A DNA stretch of 64,000 bases. Origin: Tardiphaga alba. Lineage in GTDB: Bacteria > Pseudomonadota > Alphaproteobacteria > Rhizobiales > Xanthobacteraceae. The stretch is from positions 5,039,001 to 5,103,000 of the forward strand of contig NZ_CP036498.1 of the NCBI RefSeq assembly GCF_018279705.1. Direction: 5' to 3'. Of this stretch, positions 17,528 to 26,716 are shown piece after piece; the stretch's first letter is position 1, and every line of letters starts with the position of its first letter. Under the pieces are notes generated by a model that did no database searches, had not been told where the DNA came from, and saw nothing but the letters and a program-made list of their open reading frames with translations. The translations under genes and the position numbers were made by a program.

Positions 17528-19903
17528 CTAGTCCAACTTCACCTTCGCCAAACGCAGCGCGTTGCCAATCACACTGACCGACGACAGCGCCATCGCTGCC
17601 GCGCCGATCATCGGCGACAGCAGGATGCCGAATACCGGATACAGGACACCTGCCGCAATCGGCACACCGGCAGCATTGTAGACGAATGCAAAAGTCAGGT
17701 TCTGTCTGATGTTGCGCATCGTTGCCTGCGACAGATGCCGTGCACGCACGAGACCCGCGAGATCACCGGTGAGCAGCGTGACGCCGGCACTTTCGATGGC
17801 GACGTCAGTGCCGGTCCCCATAGCGATGCCGACATCGGCGGCGGCCAGCGCTGGCGCATCGTTGACGCCATCGCCGACCATGGCGACGCAACGCCCCGCA
17901 TTGCGCAGTCGGGTCACGACATCGCTCTTGCGCTCGGGCAACACACCGGCCTCGACCTCATCGATGCCGAGCGTCTTTGCCACCGCACTCGCCGTCGTCT
18001 CATTGTCGCCCGTGAGCATGACGACGCGCAGGCCTTCGGCGCGCAGCCTGTCGAGCGCCTGCTTCGCGGACGGTTTCACCGGATCGGCGATCGCCATCAC
18101 GCCTGCTACCGCATCATCGATCGCAACGAAGATCGCGGTCGCGCCCTGCTGACGCGCAGCTTCGGCAACATCGTCACAGCGACTGGTATCAACGCCGAGT
18201 TCGCCCATCAGCATCGCATTTCCGAGCGCAACACGCTTGCCGTCGATGACGCCTGACGCGCCCTTGCCGGATCGTGACGCGAAGTCGGCAACATCTTTCA
18301 GAGCGATCTCGCGCTGTTTGGCGGCTGTCACGATCGCCTGCGCCAACGGATGTTCACTCGCCCGCTCGACACTGGCGGCGTATTGCAGAAGCGTGGCTTC
18401 ATCTACACCATCCACCGGCGTGGTGGCCACCAACGTCGGCTTGCCTTCGGTCAGCGTTCCGGTCTTGTCGATCACGACAGTGTCGATGCTTTCCAGCCGC
18501 TCGAGCGCTTCGGCATCGCGCACCAGAATGCCAGCCTGCGCGCCGCGGCCCACGCCGACCATGATCGACATCGGCGTGGCGAGACCCAGTGCGCATGGGC
18601 ACGCGATGATGAGCACGGTCACGGCCGCGACGAGTGCGTAAGTCAGGCGCGGCTCCGGCCCGACCATCGCCCACACGGCGAAAGCCAGGAAGGCGGCCGC
18701 AAGCACCAGCGGCACGAACCAGCCGGCAACACGATCGGCAAGCCGCTGGATCGGCGCGCGCGAACGCTGCGCCTTGGCGACCATGTCGACGATGCGCGAC
18801 AGCATCGTATCGCGACCGACCTTGTCAGCCTTGAAGACGAGACCACCGCTTTGATTGACCGTGCCGCCGATAACGCGATCGCCCTTCTGCTTGGTGACGG
18901 GCATGGACTCCCCGGTCACCATGGATTCATCAACGGACGAGCGGCCATCGCGGACGACACCATCGACCGGGATCTTCTCGCCCGGCCGCACGCGCAGCAC
19001 ATCGCCGATACGGATGTCGTCGAATGAAATATCCTCATCGCCGGACGGCCCGATGCGGCGTGCAGACTTCGGCGCGAGGCCGAGCAGCGCACGGATCGCG
19101 CCCGAGGTCTGGTTGCGCGCGCGCAGTTCGAGCACCTGGCCCAGCAAGACCAGAACGGTGATGACCGCGGCCGCCTCGAAATAGACCGCGACGGCGCCGT
19201 GATGATCGCGGAATGCCACCGGGAAAACATTGGGGACCAGCGTCGCGACGACGCTGTAGATCCACGCCACACCGGTGCCCATGGCAATCAGCGTAAACAT
19301 ATTGAGATTGCCGGACACGACAGAACGCCAGCCGCGCACGAAGAACGGCGCGCCGGCCCACAGCACCACCGGCGTCGCAAGGACAAACGAAATCCAGTTT
19401 GATGTCGCTTGCGGCACGAGTTGCATCAGGCCGAGATGGCTGCCCATCTCCAGCACGAATACCGGCAATGTCAGCGCCAGCGCGATCCAGAACCGTCGCG
19501 TCATCTCGATCAGTTCCGGATCCGGGCCGTCATCGAGCGAGACGGTCTCAGGCTCGAGAGCCATGCCGCAGATCGGGCACGTACCCGGCCCTTCCTGACG
19601 GACCTCGGGATCCATCGGGCAGATATAGATCGTGCCCGGCGGCATCGGCGGCGCAGGTTCGCGCGGCTTGAGGAAGCTTTCGGGATCGGCAGAAAAACGC
19701 TTGCGGCAGCGCGCACCGCAGAAGAAGTATTCCTGCCCGTTGTAGGAAAACCGCTGCTTGGCCGTGGCGGGATCGACCGTCATGCCGCACACGACATCGA
19801 GCACCTTCTCCGGCGCAGCCGGCGTGTGATTGCCATGCGAACAGCATGAGCCGTGCTTGTGGTCGTGCCCCCCATGTGCGTGCGCATGCGTCGTTTCGGT
19901 CAC
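17528..19903 (-). CDS. copA: Copper-translocating P1B-type ATPase
   Basis: Exports Cu(I) across the inner membrane using ATP. The start is GTG 19903 with GAGG upstream. The N-terminus is His-rich ([17 protein letters not shown]), then a YHS-like domain ([20 protein letters not shown] with [11 protein letters not shown]), then a CPMDP...CPICGM heavy-metal-binding domain. There is no classical CXXC HMA domain of the MTCAAC type. The ATPase core is complete: [13 protein letters not shown], the intramembrane metal site CPC in [13 protein letters not shown], the phosphorylated Asp in DKTGTLTEG, the HP of the SEHPLA loop, and [10 protein letters not shown]. It is divergent from csoR, with the shared operator between them. 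Confidence 0.93.
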   Translation of the reverse strand: MTETTHAHAHGGHDHKHGSCCSHGNHTPAAPEKVLDVVCGMTVDPATAKQRFSYNGQEYFFCGARCRKRFSADPESFLKPREPAPPMPPGTIYICPMDPEVRQEGPGTCPICGMALEPETVSLDDGPDPELIEMTRRFWIALALTLPVFVLEMGSHLGLMQLVPQATSNWISFVLATPVVLWAGAPFFVRGWRSVVSGNLNMFTLIAMGTGVAWIYSVVATLVPNVFPVAFRDHHGAVAVYFEAAAVITVLVLLGQVLELRARNQTSGAIRALLGLAPKSARRIGPSGDEDISFDDIRIGDVLRVRPGEKIPVDGVVRDGRSSVDESMVTGESMPVTKQKGDRVIGGTVNQSGGLVFKADKVGRDTMLSRIVDMVAKAQRSRAPIQRLADRVAGWFVPLVLAAAFLAFAVWAMVGPEPRLTYALVAAVTVLIIACPCALGLATPMSIMVGVGRGAQAGILVRDAEALERLESIDTVVIDKTGTLTEGKPTLVATTPVDGVDEATLLQYAASVERASEHPLAQAIVTAAKQREIALKDVADFASRSGKGASGVIDGKRVALGNAMLMGELGVDTSRCDDVAEAARQQGATAIFVAIDDAVAGVMAIADPVKPSAKQALDRLRAEGLRVVMLTGDNETTASAVAKTLGIDEVEAGVLPERKSDVVTRLRNAGRCVAMVGDGVNDAPALAAADVGIAMGTGTDVAIESAGVTLLTGDLAGLVRARHLSQATMRNIRQNLTFAFVYNAAGVPIAAGVLYPVFGILLSPMIGAAAMALSSVSVIGNALRLAKVKLD

Positions 19904-19914
19904 GTCTTCGCCTC

Positions 19915-19943
19915 TTGAAACAGATACCCTATGGGGGTATATG
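19915..19943 (+). promoter_or_regulatory. csoR promoter with CsoR-type operator in the spacer
   Basis: TTGAAA (19915-19920), a 17-base spacer, and TATATG (19938-19943) fit a sigma-70-type promoter. The spacer contains the inverted repeat ATACCCTATGGGGGTAT (19924-19940), close to the GTATACCC...GGGTAT operators of CsoR-family repressors. Copper-free CsoR bound there would block RNA polymerase. The site also lies upstream of copA on the other strand. Confidence 0.7.
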
Positions 19944-19949
19944 AGCCGC

Positions 19950-20225
19950 ATGCGCCAAGAGATCAAGACGTCCTGTTTAAAACGCCTCAAACGGATCGAG
20001 GGGCAGGTGCGCGGCCTTGCCGGTATGGTCGAGGACGATCGCTATTGCATTGATGTGGTCACGCAGATCGCGGCGGCACGGGCAGCGCTCCGGCGCGTGG
20101 AAGAAGAGATCCTGCGCGATCACGTCGCGCATTGCGTCGAGCACGCGATTTCGGCCGGCGACAAAGACGACCAGCGGCGCAAGATTTCGGAATTGATGGA
20201 TGTGATCAGCCGCGTCGATCGGTAA
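19950..20225 (+). CDS. csoR: CsoR-family Cu(I)-sensing repressor
   Basis: An all-alpha metal-sensing repressor of 91 residues. The Cu(I) ligand set of CsoR is present with exact family spacing: Cys33 (DDRYC), His58 and Cys62 (RDHVAHC). The DNA-binding face carries [19 protein letters not shown] 19950 was preferred over the in-frame ATG 19941 because the putative -10 box covers 19938-19943, putting transcription start near 19950; the message may be leaderless. Divergent copA is the expected target. Confidence 0.9.
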   Translation: MRQEIKTSCLKRLKRIEGQVRGLAGMVEDDRYCIDVVTQIAAARAALRRVEEEILRDHVAHCVEHAISAGDKDDQRRKISELMDVISRVDR

Positions 20226-20372
20226 TGCGTGACAGCTCGTAATCATGCACTTGCCGCTACGGTTGACGCCGGGTTACGATTTTTACGCGACAAGGGTGCG
20301 GAGCCGACACCTGCACACGCAGAGATCAGCATAAACCGCGTACGCATTGCGATTTTACGTCCGGTACGCGAA

Positions 20373-20396
20373 CGAATGTCAATCGGCGGACATTCG
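20373..20396. promoter_or_regulatory. Inverted repeat upstream of the MHYT-GGDEF-EAL gene
   Basis: CGAATGTC-aatcggcg-GACATTCG is a perfect 8-bp inverted repeat with an 8-base spacer, 94 bases before the start codon. It looks like a regulator site; no protein can be assigned. Confidence 0.45.
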
Positions 20397-20490
20397 ACAC
20401 ACATCGGTACCTATCGCGGTATTTACGTGTCCTTACAGAGTTACAACTAGCGTTTCCGCAGCTCAATTTTTCCACCTGCGGTACGCGTTC

Positions 20491-22884
20491 ATGCTCACCA
20501 TCTATAACTGCATCGCCAACGCCCATGATTTCAGGCTCGTTGGCCTCGCAGCCGTCATCTGCACGATCGCGTCCCTCTCCGCCGTCAATCTGCTCCGCCA
20601 CGCGCGCAATGCCGAGCGCCAGATGCGCATCGTGTGGCTCGCGGTTTCTGCCGTCGCCACTGGCTTCGGGATCTGGGCCACGCATTTCGTCGCGATGCTG
20701 GCCTTCGAACCAGGCATGCCGAGCGGCTACAATATCGTCCTCACCATCACATCGCTGGTCGCTGCAATTCTCCTTACGGGCGCTGGCCTTGCCGTTGCCT
20801 TGATCCCGAACTGGCGTCCCGCTCCGTGGATCGGTGGCGCCATCGTCGCTGGCGGCATCGCCGCGATGCATTACACCGGCATGGCCGCGTTCGAATTGCA
20901 GGCGACGATCCAGTGGGATGTCGCCCTGGTCACCACGTCGATCGTGATCGGCGCTGCGCTCGGCGCTTTTGCGTTGCCGGTCGGCCTGTACAGCGACAAG
21001 CAATCCTGGCGTGTCGGTGGCGCGCTGCTGCTCACCCTCGCCATCTGCAGTCATCATTTCACGGCGATGAGCGCCGTCACGATCGTGCCAGATCCGACCA
21101 TCGCCGTGTCACCGATGTCGATCCCCACAGGCTGGCTCGCCTTTGGTGTCACCTTCATCAGCTTCGGCATCATCGGCATCGCGCTTGTCGCAACCGTCCT
21201 GGACATCCGTGACCGACGTCGTTCGGACCTCGAAGCGGACCGCATGCTCGGCCTCGCCAATGCGGCGATCGAAGGTCTTCTCGTCTGTGATGGCGAAACC
21301 ATCGTCACCGCCAATACAAGCTTCGCCGGCCTTGTCGGTGCATCCGCCGAGAGCTTTGCCGGCGAAAGCCTGGCCGAATGCTTCCCGGATGACATGTCGC
21401 GCTCAAAATTGCTCGCGCATCCCAATCTTCCGACCGAAGCGCTGCTGAAGACGCGCAACGGCGACGATATTCCCGTTGAGTTGATCCTCCGGCAGATCGA
21501 TTTCGCCGGCCGGCCGCATCAGGTCATTGCAGTTCGCGACCTGCGTGCACGCAAGGAAGCTGAACAACACATCCGCTATCTCGCACATCACGATCCGCTT
21601 ACGGGCTTGCCCAATCGCAGCCACTTCAACGATCGCGTCGATGCCGAAATCGCGAACCTGAAGAACGGCCGCAAGCACGCCGTACTATGCCTCGATCTCG
21701 ACCGCTTCAAGGAAGTCAACGACTTGTTCGGCCATGCCGCCGGCGACAAAGTCTTGCAGACCATTGCGGCCCGCGTTGGTTCCCTGCTTGCTCCCGGTCA
21801 AATCATGGCCCGCCTGGGCGGCGACGAGTTTGCGATCCTGCTTACCAATATCCGGAGCCATACCGCCGCCGAGACCATGGCGAAGCAGATCCTGGATGTT
21901 CTACGCGCGCGTGACGATGCGTCGGAACTTGGCAGCGTCTCGACCAGCATCGGCATCACCATCTATCCCGATGACGCCGTCGATCGGGAGGCCCTGCTGG
22001 CCCATGCCGACACCGCGCTCTATCGCGCCAAGGGAGATGGACGGGCGACCTATCGCTTCTATGAGACCGGTATGGGCGACGCCGTTCGCGATCGCCGCAT
22101 GCTGGAACACGATCTGCGCCACGCGGTTGCGGACGAGCAGCTGATGCTGGTGTATCAGCCGCAGGAAGGCGTGCAGCATGGCAGCGTCGTCGGCTTTGAA
22201 GCACTGCTGCGCTGGACGCATCCAACGCGCGGCGCCATATCGCCAGCCATCTTCATTCCCATCGCGGAAGAGACCGGAGCCATCCTCGAGATCGGCACGT
22301 GGGTGATGCGCACGGCCTGCGCGGAAGCAGCCACCTGGAAGCAACCACTGACCATCGCGGTCAATGTTTCGGCGGTGCAGATCTACCACGACGATTTCGT
22401 GCCGATGGTGCACCAGATCCTGCTCGAAACAGGCCTGCCGCCGGCACGACTGGAGCTCGAAATTACCGAGACCGCGCTGATCCGCGATTTGAACCGGGCG
22501 CTGACAGCGCTACGGCGCGTCAAGGCGCTCGGCGTCCGCATCGCCATGGATGATTTCGGCACGGGCTATTCATCGCTATCCAATCTGCGCGCCTTCCCGT
22601 TCGACAAGATCAAGATCGATGGTTCGTTCATCAAGTCGGTCAATAGCAATGGTCAGGCCGCCACGATCGTGCGTGCCGTCGTCGGCCTCGGCCGCGGGCT
22701 GGGATTGCCGGTGCTGGCCGAAGGCGTCGAGACCGAGGCCGAGCTACAATTCCTTCACGATGAAAAATGCGACGAGGTGCAGGGCTATCTGCTGGGCAGG
22801 CCGGCGCCGATCGAAAACTTCACGCATGTGACGGAAGGCCTGCCGCTGCCAAAATCTACCGTGGTCGATACCAAGGTCGCGTAA
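20491..22884 (+). CDS. MHYT - PAS - GGDEF - EAL cyclic-di-GMP protein
   Basis: About 797 residues from ATG 20491. The N-terminal MHYT membrane sensor (about 1-245) has seven hydrophobic segments with ATHFVAMLAF, AMHYTGMAAF and SHHFTAMSAV, thought to bind copper or a diatomic gas. A PAS-like segment follows (about 255-350). The GGDEF domain keeps GGDEF near residue 443 in ARLGGDEFAILL, and the EAL domain keeps FEALLRW near 568 plus MDDFGTGYSSLSNLRAFPFDKIKID. Both motifs are intact, so it may both make and degrade cyclic-di-GMP. A terminator follows. Confidence 0.93.
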   Translation: MLTIYNCIANAHDFRLVGLAAVICTIASLSAVNLLRHARNAERQMRIVWLAVSAVATGFGIWATHFVAMLAFEPGMPSGYNIVLTITSLVAAILLTGAGLAVALIPNWRPAPWIGGAIVAGGIAAMHYTGMAAFELQATIQWDVALVTTSIVIGAALGAFALPVGLYSDKQSWRVGGALLLTLAICSHHFTAMSAVTIVPDPTIAVSPMSIPTGWLAFGVTFISFGIIGIALVATVLDIRDRRRSDLEADRMLGLANAAIEGLLVCDGETIVTANTSFAGLVGASAESFAGESLAECFPDDMSRSKLLAHPNLPTEALLKTRNGDDIPVELILRQIDFAGRPHQVIAVRDLRARKEAEQHIRYLAHHDPLTGLPNRSHFNDRVDAEIANLKNGRKHAVLCLDLDRFKEVNDLFGHAAGDKVLQTIAARVGSLLAPGQIMARLGGDEFAILLTNIRSHTAAETMAKQILDVLRARDDASELGSVSTSIGITIYPDDAVDREALLAHADTALYRAKGDGRATYRFYETGMGDAVRDRRMLEHDLRHAVADEQLMLVYQPQEGVQHGSVVGFEALLRWTHPTRGAISPAIFIPIAEETGAILEIGTWVMRTACAEAATWKQPLTIAVNVSAVQIYHDDFVPMVHQILLETGLPPARLELEITETALIRDLNRALTALRRVKALGVRIAMDDFGTGYSSLSNLRAFPFDKIKIDGSFIKSVNSNGQAATIVRAVVGLGRGLGLPVLAEGVETEAELQFLHDEKCDEVQGYLLGRPAPIENFTHVTEGLPLPKSTVVDTKVA

Positions 22885-22914
22885 GCAGCACGGGCAGACG
22901 CTTCCTCCAGACAG

Positions 22915-22944
22915 CAAAAAACGCGCGAAAGACCGCGCGTTTTT
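22915..22944. terminator. Bidirectional Rho-independent terminator
   Basis: AAAAAA-CGCGCG-AAAGAC-CGCGCG-TTTTT lies between the convergent GGDEF-EAL and ParA genes. Confidence 0.88.
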
Positions 22945-22968
22945 CTGAGGCCGCTCGTCTTGTAACGA

Positions 22969-23649
22969 TTAAGCCGCCTGTTTGTGCATCGCGCCGTTGG
23001 CCGAAGCCTGACCGCGAATGGCCTTGATCGAACGCTCGATCGCCGCCCAGAGCTTGCCGATTTCGCCAGCTGCACGACCGTCTGCAGAATATTCGCGAGC
23101 GCCTTCACCTTCAGCGAGCGCGAGCAGAAGATCCGCACGGTTGGTGATCTGCCCCGACCACACCGGCGCCTTGAACTTGGCGAGTGCTTCACGGGCGAGC
23201 GACACGATACGGCTTTCGGAATCATCGCGGCGCGCAGGTGCCCCGTTGATGACGACAGCGTAAGGCTTGCGAGCAGAACGACAGGACTGGATCGTCGCCT
23301 GCACGGCATCGACGTCGAACACGCCGGGACGGGCAGGAATGATCACCATCGTTGCATTCTTGATGGCGTCATCAACAACAGCCGACGTATTCGGCGGTGT
23401 GTCGATGAAAACCCATTCGATGCCATCGCGCTTGGCGGCGGCAATCATTTCGGTCACGCTGCGGTTGGCGACCTTCAATGCCGGTTCATTTGTTCCGCGA
23501 AGCTTGTGCCACAGCGTGAGCGAGCCTTGTGGGTCAGCATCGATGAGCAGGCATGGTTTTGTCGGTTTGTGAACTTGGGCAGCCAGATGAGCCGCAAGTG
23601 TGCTCTTACCTGACCCGCCTTTACGCGAAGCGAAAACTATGACGTTCAT
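22969..23649 (-). CDS. ParA/MinD-family P-loop ATPase, no adjacent ParB
   Basis: A 226-residue ParA-type ATPase. It has the deviant Walker A motif KGGSGKSTLAAHLAAQ, the LIDADPQGS switch and the VFIDTPPNTS Walker B segment. GGAGG lies 7 bases before ATG 23649. ParA proteins position cargo (DNA, chemotaxis arrays, carboxysomes) on the nucleoid. No ParB, centromere repeat or obvious cargo gene is next to it, so it is not the chromosomal par locus. Its neighbours are a cyclic-di-GMP protein and a PGPGW membrane protein. Confidence 0.88.
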   Translation of the reverse strand: MNVIVFASRKGGSGKSTLAAHLAAQVHKPTKPCLLIDADPQGSLTLWHKLRGTNEPALKVANRSVTEMIAAAKRDGIEWVFIDTPPNTSAVVDDAIKNATMVIIPARPGVFDVDAVQATIQSCRSARKPYAVVINGAPARRDDSESRIVSLAREALAKFKAPVWSGQITNRADLLLALAEGEGAREYSADGRAAGEIGKLWAAIERSIKAIRGQASANGAMHKQAA

Positions 23650-23857
23650 ATGTTGGCCTCCAGATTGACCTCGCGCGCGAAAATGAATCAGTCCGCTGAT
23701 TCGTGAAAGGTTAATTTTGAACACACGCGCAGATATGTGCCTGAATTTTCTGAAAAGTTGGCTTTTGAGTCACAGCGTGCGCCGCAACAGCCAAAAAATG
23801 AGTCACTTGTAGTACGTTTGCAGCCACAATGTCGCAGCGAACTATCAATTCGACTTG

Positions 23858-24238
23858 TTACTTGCCGCGATGAGGCTTTTCTGTGGCAGACGGAGGCTGC
23901 GCAAGCGTAGCTGCGCGTTTTGCCGCGCGTACGGCCTGACGCTCCATCCACTTTCGCTCCATCCAGCCCAGGAATTGCGCGACCGGTTTCTGTAGTAGCG
24001 GGATGTCCTGCGCGATCAGGATGAGTCCGAGCGGCAACATCCAGAGACCGAGGATGGGCAGAAAGCTCAGGATGCCGCCGATGATCAGCAAGATCGCGAG
24101 TGGAAAACGGACCAAACGCGACGAAGGCCTGCGCAGCCAGGTGACGAAGCGCGCCGGCCCGGCTGGTAGTTTTGTTTCGAACCAGACGAAGTGCCGATCG
24201 ATTTCGGCCTTGTAATCGACAGATGTGCGCGTATCCAA
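23858..24238 (-). CDS. PGPGW-type small transmembrane protein
   Basis: A 126-residue protein of unknown function. The core LRRPSSRLVRFPLAILLIIGGILSFLPILGLWMLPLGLILIAQDIPLLQKP holds two close hydrophobic segments and matches the PGPGW-type putative transmembrane family of Rhizobiales. The basic C-terminal tail (RQAVRAAKRAATL) is probably cytoplasmic. No enzyme motif is seen. Confidence 0.75.
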   Translation of the reverse strand: MDTRTSVDYKAEIDRHFVWFETKLPAGPARFVTWLRRPSSRLVRFPLAILLIIGGILSFLPILGLWMLPLGLILIAQDIPLLQKPVAQFLGWMERKWMERQAVRAAKRAATLAQPPSATEKPHRGK

Positions 24239-24340
24239 AAAACGACTCCTCGTCGCAAGGAGATGTTGCGGCTCCCTGCTTCACCCAACGTGTCAGTTTG
24301 TCACGGGTTCACTTTTTCGTCGCAATCATTCAATGACGCG

Positions 24341-24643
24341 CTAGCTGTTCCGTGCGGCCTTTTTTGCCTTGCGCGCTTTGCTCGCCGGCTTGCGCAAGCT
24401 GGCCGGCACAGGCTTGGCAACCGGCCCGCGGAAGAATTGCGCACAGCCTGGGCTGAGCAGCGCCCGCTTCTGCACCATGCAAGCGGTGACGCGATCGACG
24501 TCAGGGATATCCGAACTACACAGCCGGAAAGCATCTCCTGTGCAAAGGGACTGTTGTTCAGCCGTATAGGACTGAGCGTGGGCTGCGCCTGCCCCGGCAA
24601 CCAGCGCGACGAACAGTAGCACGAACCTCGAACTCACCGACAT
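24341..24643 (-). CDS. Small secreted cysteine-containing protein, unknown function
   Basis: A 100-residue protein from ATG 24643 after GGGGGGAC. A signal peptide (MSVSSRFVLLFVALVAGAGAAHAQ) precedes a short domain with four cysteines (LCTGDAFRLCSSDIPDVDRVTACMVQKRALLSPGCAQFF) and a lysine/alanine-rich tail. The CxxDAxRLCxxxIPDxxRVxxCM pattern is widespread in small periplasmic proteins of Bradyrhizobiaceae but has no known role. Confidence 0.8.
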   Translation of the reverse strand: MSVSSRFVLLFVALVAGAGAAHAQSYTAEQQSLCTGDAFRLCSSDIPDVDRVTACMVQKRALLSPGCAQFFRGPVAKPVPASLRKPASKARKAKKAARNS

Positions 24644-24800
24644 CGACGTCCCCCCATCTTGATTGTTGTGGGTCAAGTGTCGGAGAACAGGACAGACTTG
24701 GCAAGCGACCCGTTGCCACGCGACGAAGCTGGCAACAATACGCACTGGATGGGAATGGTTTTCGGACGATGACACGCTTCAACGATATGGCGCCACGCGC

Positions 24801-25445
24801 ATGAACTGGGTTCGCATCGGCATCGTCGCCTCGCTTCTCCTCTGCGTGTGGATCGCCTGGCCAAAAGGAGACCGCAGCACGCCGCCGCGTCCGCTGCTGA
24901 TCAAGTCGGCGCTGAAGCAGGCTGACGACCCGATCGTCATCCTCGGCGACAGCATCGTGCGGCAGGCCAACCTGCCGCGCACGATCTGCAAGCGCACGGT
25001 CGTCAATGCGGGCATCGACGGCTCGACCGCAACGAGCGGTCTCGACGGCATGCTGAAAAAGGCGATCGGCGACAAGAAGGCGGCGATGATCGTGGTATCC
25101 CTCGGCACCAATGATGCTGAAGAAGTCGTCAGCGCCGACACGTTCCGTGGCAACTACACAAAATTGCTGTCAGCGCTCGCGTCCATGACGCCACGGCTGG
25201 GAGTTACCACCGTGACGCCGCTCGAGGCCGGCCCCGATGTCGGCCATCGCACTCAACGCACCATCGACAGTTACAACTCAGAACTCGCGAGCGTTGCCCG
25301 CACGACCGACGCTCGCCTGATTTCGATTCCGCCGATGCCTGCAGGCTCCACCAGGGACGGCGTTCATCTCAGCCAGAATGGTTATGCAATCTGGACCAGC
25401 GCGATCCAGAGCGGCATCGAGGCTGCACTCTGCCCCGGCACCTGA
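24801..25445 (+). CDS. SGNH/GDSL-family hydrolase, membrane-anchored
   Basis: A 214-residue esterase-like protein. One N-terminal membrane segment (IGIVASLLLCVWIAW) precedes the SGNH fold: block I IVILGDSIV (nucleophile Ser), a Gly in NAGIDGSTATSGL, block III VSLGTNDAEEV, and block V DGVHLSQNGY (Asp and His). The active site would face the periplasm. Such enzymes deacylate lipids, glycans or peptidoglycan; the substrate is unknown. It is divergent from the small secreted protein gene. Confidence 0.87.
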   Translation: MNWVRIGIVASLLLCVWIAWPKGDRSTPPRPLLIKSALKQADDPIVILGDSIVRQANLPRTICKRTVVNAGIDGSTATSGLDGMLKKAIGDKKAAMIVVSLGTNDAEEVVSADTFRGNYTKLLSALASMTPRLGVTTVTPLEAGPDVGHRTQRTIDSYNSELASVARTTDARLISIPPMPAGSTRDGVHLSQNGYAIWTSAIQSGIEAALCPGT

Positions 25446-25454
25446 CGGCTTCCG

Positions 25455-25679
25455 TCAGGCCTCGTTGACGCCGACACCGCGCGCATCCAGCGCGCGCTGT
25501 CCCTTCGCCGTCACTTCGAATTTCGGATCGGGCTCGGCCTTGCCGGTGGCGGCCACGAGGCCCTGGGCGATCAGGGCATCGACCACGGCTTGCTTGTCGG
25601 GATCGAGGTCGAAGCCCGCGGCGCGTGCGATATCGCACATCACGGCAATTCCGGTGTCGCTGATCTCGGCTTCTCGCAT
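25455..25679 (-). CDS. Hypothetical small protein
   Basis: A 74-residue acidic, helical protein (MREAEISDTGIAVMCDIARAAGFDLDPDKQAVVDALIAQGLVAA...KFEVTAKGQRAL). Its shape, three helices then a short strand pair, resembles a winged-helix domain, but I recognise no family. ATG 25679 is supported by GGGAGG 7 bases upstream. Confidence 0.65.
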   Translation of the reverse strand: MREAEISDTGIAVMCDIARAAGFDLDPDKQAVVDALIAQGLVAATGKAEPDPKFEVTAKGQRALDARGVGVNEA

Positions 25680-25784
25680 GGCCACCTCCCTTTATGTGGG
25701 ATGGCAACGTCACGGTTACAGCGCTTGTTCCACGGTATTTGCTACGCGGATACCAACAATATCAAGATAAGTGATTGATTTGCT

Positions 25785-25861
25785 TGGTACAGTTGGGTGG
25801 GCTCGAACCACCGACCTCCTGTTCCACAGACAGGCGCTCTAACCAACTGAGCTACAACTGC
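25785..25861 (-). tRNA. tRNA-His (anticodon GTG)
   Basis: A complete cloverleaf on the minus strand: acceptor GCAGTTG/CAACTGT, D arm with AGTTGGTTAG, anticodon stem CCTGT/ACAGG with loop CTGTGGA (anticodon GTG), T arm with TTCGAGC, discriminator A and encoded CCA. Position 1-72 is a G-U pair and no extra 5' G precedes it, the unusual alphaproteobacterial form of tRNA-His. Confidence 0.95.
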
Positions 25862-25975
25862 ATCCTTCAGCGGCCCCGGCAGGCGGGGCGGCGAACGGGG
25901 CGGAAACTAGGTGCAACGCCTCTTTTTGGCAAGGCCGTGAATGCACCCAAATCACGGATTTCTCGGGTAAAAACA

Positions 25976-26003
25976 AAAGCCCGGGTCACAAGACCCGGGC
26001 TTT
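25976..26003. terminator. Terminator of the first phasin gene
   Basis: AAAGCCCGGGTC-ACAA-GACCCGGGCTTT is a perfect 12-bp stem 25 bases after the phasin stop. On the minus strand it is followed by TTTTGTTTTT. Confidence 0.88.
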
Positions 26004-26027
26004 CGGTGGTCAGAGAGCTCCGGCCGC

Positions 26028-26462
26028 TCAGGCGGCGGGCTGGAACAGCTTGTTGGCGCCCGTCTTGATCGGCTCAGCGGTCTCGGCGGCGATCTTCTGG
26101 CTGAGCTCGGCAAGCTGCTTCGACTGGCCGGTGAAAGCCTCGAACTGGCTCTTGGCAAAGCCAGACCACAGCTCCATCGCCTGCGCAGGCGACGTGACGC
26201 CGATCAGCGACTGGGCGAAATCGAAGCCGGCATTGGTGTTGGTCTTGGCGATGTCGAGCAGCGTGGACGAGACTTCGGTCGCGCCCTTGGTCGCGGTGTT
26301 GAACACGGCTTCCACGGTGCTGTTGTGGGTCTCTGCTGCATCTTTCAGCTTCGCATAGCCTTCACGGGCCTGCGTCACGCCCTTTTCGGCGAACGCACGG
26401 ACCTGCTCCGGGAGCTGGAACGGGATAACGGAAGATGAGAACGGGTCGGTATGGTCGGCCAT
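26028..26462 (-). CDS. Phasin-family protein
   Basis: Phasins coat polyhydroxyalkanoate granules. The 144 residues from ATG 26462 (MADHTDPFSSS) follow AAGGA. A helical phasin_2 domain runs from LPEQVRAFAEKGVTQAREGYAKLKDAAETH through TNAGFDFAQSLIGVTSPAQAMELWSGFAKSQFEAFTGQSKQLAELSQKI, ending in an alanine-rich tail. A second phasin lies 254 bases upstream on the same strand with its own hairpin, so the two may be separately transcribed. Confidence 0.9.
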   Translation of the reverse strand: MADHTDPFSSSVIPFQLPEQVRAFAEKGVTQAREGYAKLKDAAETHNSTVEAVFNTATKGATEVSSTLLDIAKTNTNAGFDFAQSLIGVTSPAQAMELWSGFAKSQFEAFTGQSKQLAELSQKIAAETAEPIKTGANKLFQPAA

Positions 26463-26664
26463 GACGTGCATCCTTCGTAAGCAATGGGAAAATGGGAGAT
26501 CGCTGGTCGCGACGGCATCGTTGCCGTAGATCGACCTGCGGAAAGCATCGCGGTGCGCCGGCCTGTAACCGGCACGCGATCTTGCTTACAGCAATATCAT
26601 GTCGAATTTGTGCGACGCAATAGAATATTGCAACGCAAAATAACATAGGTGGTCAGAATTGTAC

Positions 26665-26690
26665 GCGCGGTCGTCATGGAACGACCGCGC
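26665..26690. terminator. Terminator-like hairpin after the second phasin gene
   Basis: GCGCGGTCGT-CATGGA-ACGACCGCGC is a perfect 10-bp stem 26 bases after the phasin stop, without a real T run. Confidence 0.55.
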
Positions 26691-26716
26691 ATTCAACCGC
26701 CGATTGCTTTCGCGGC

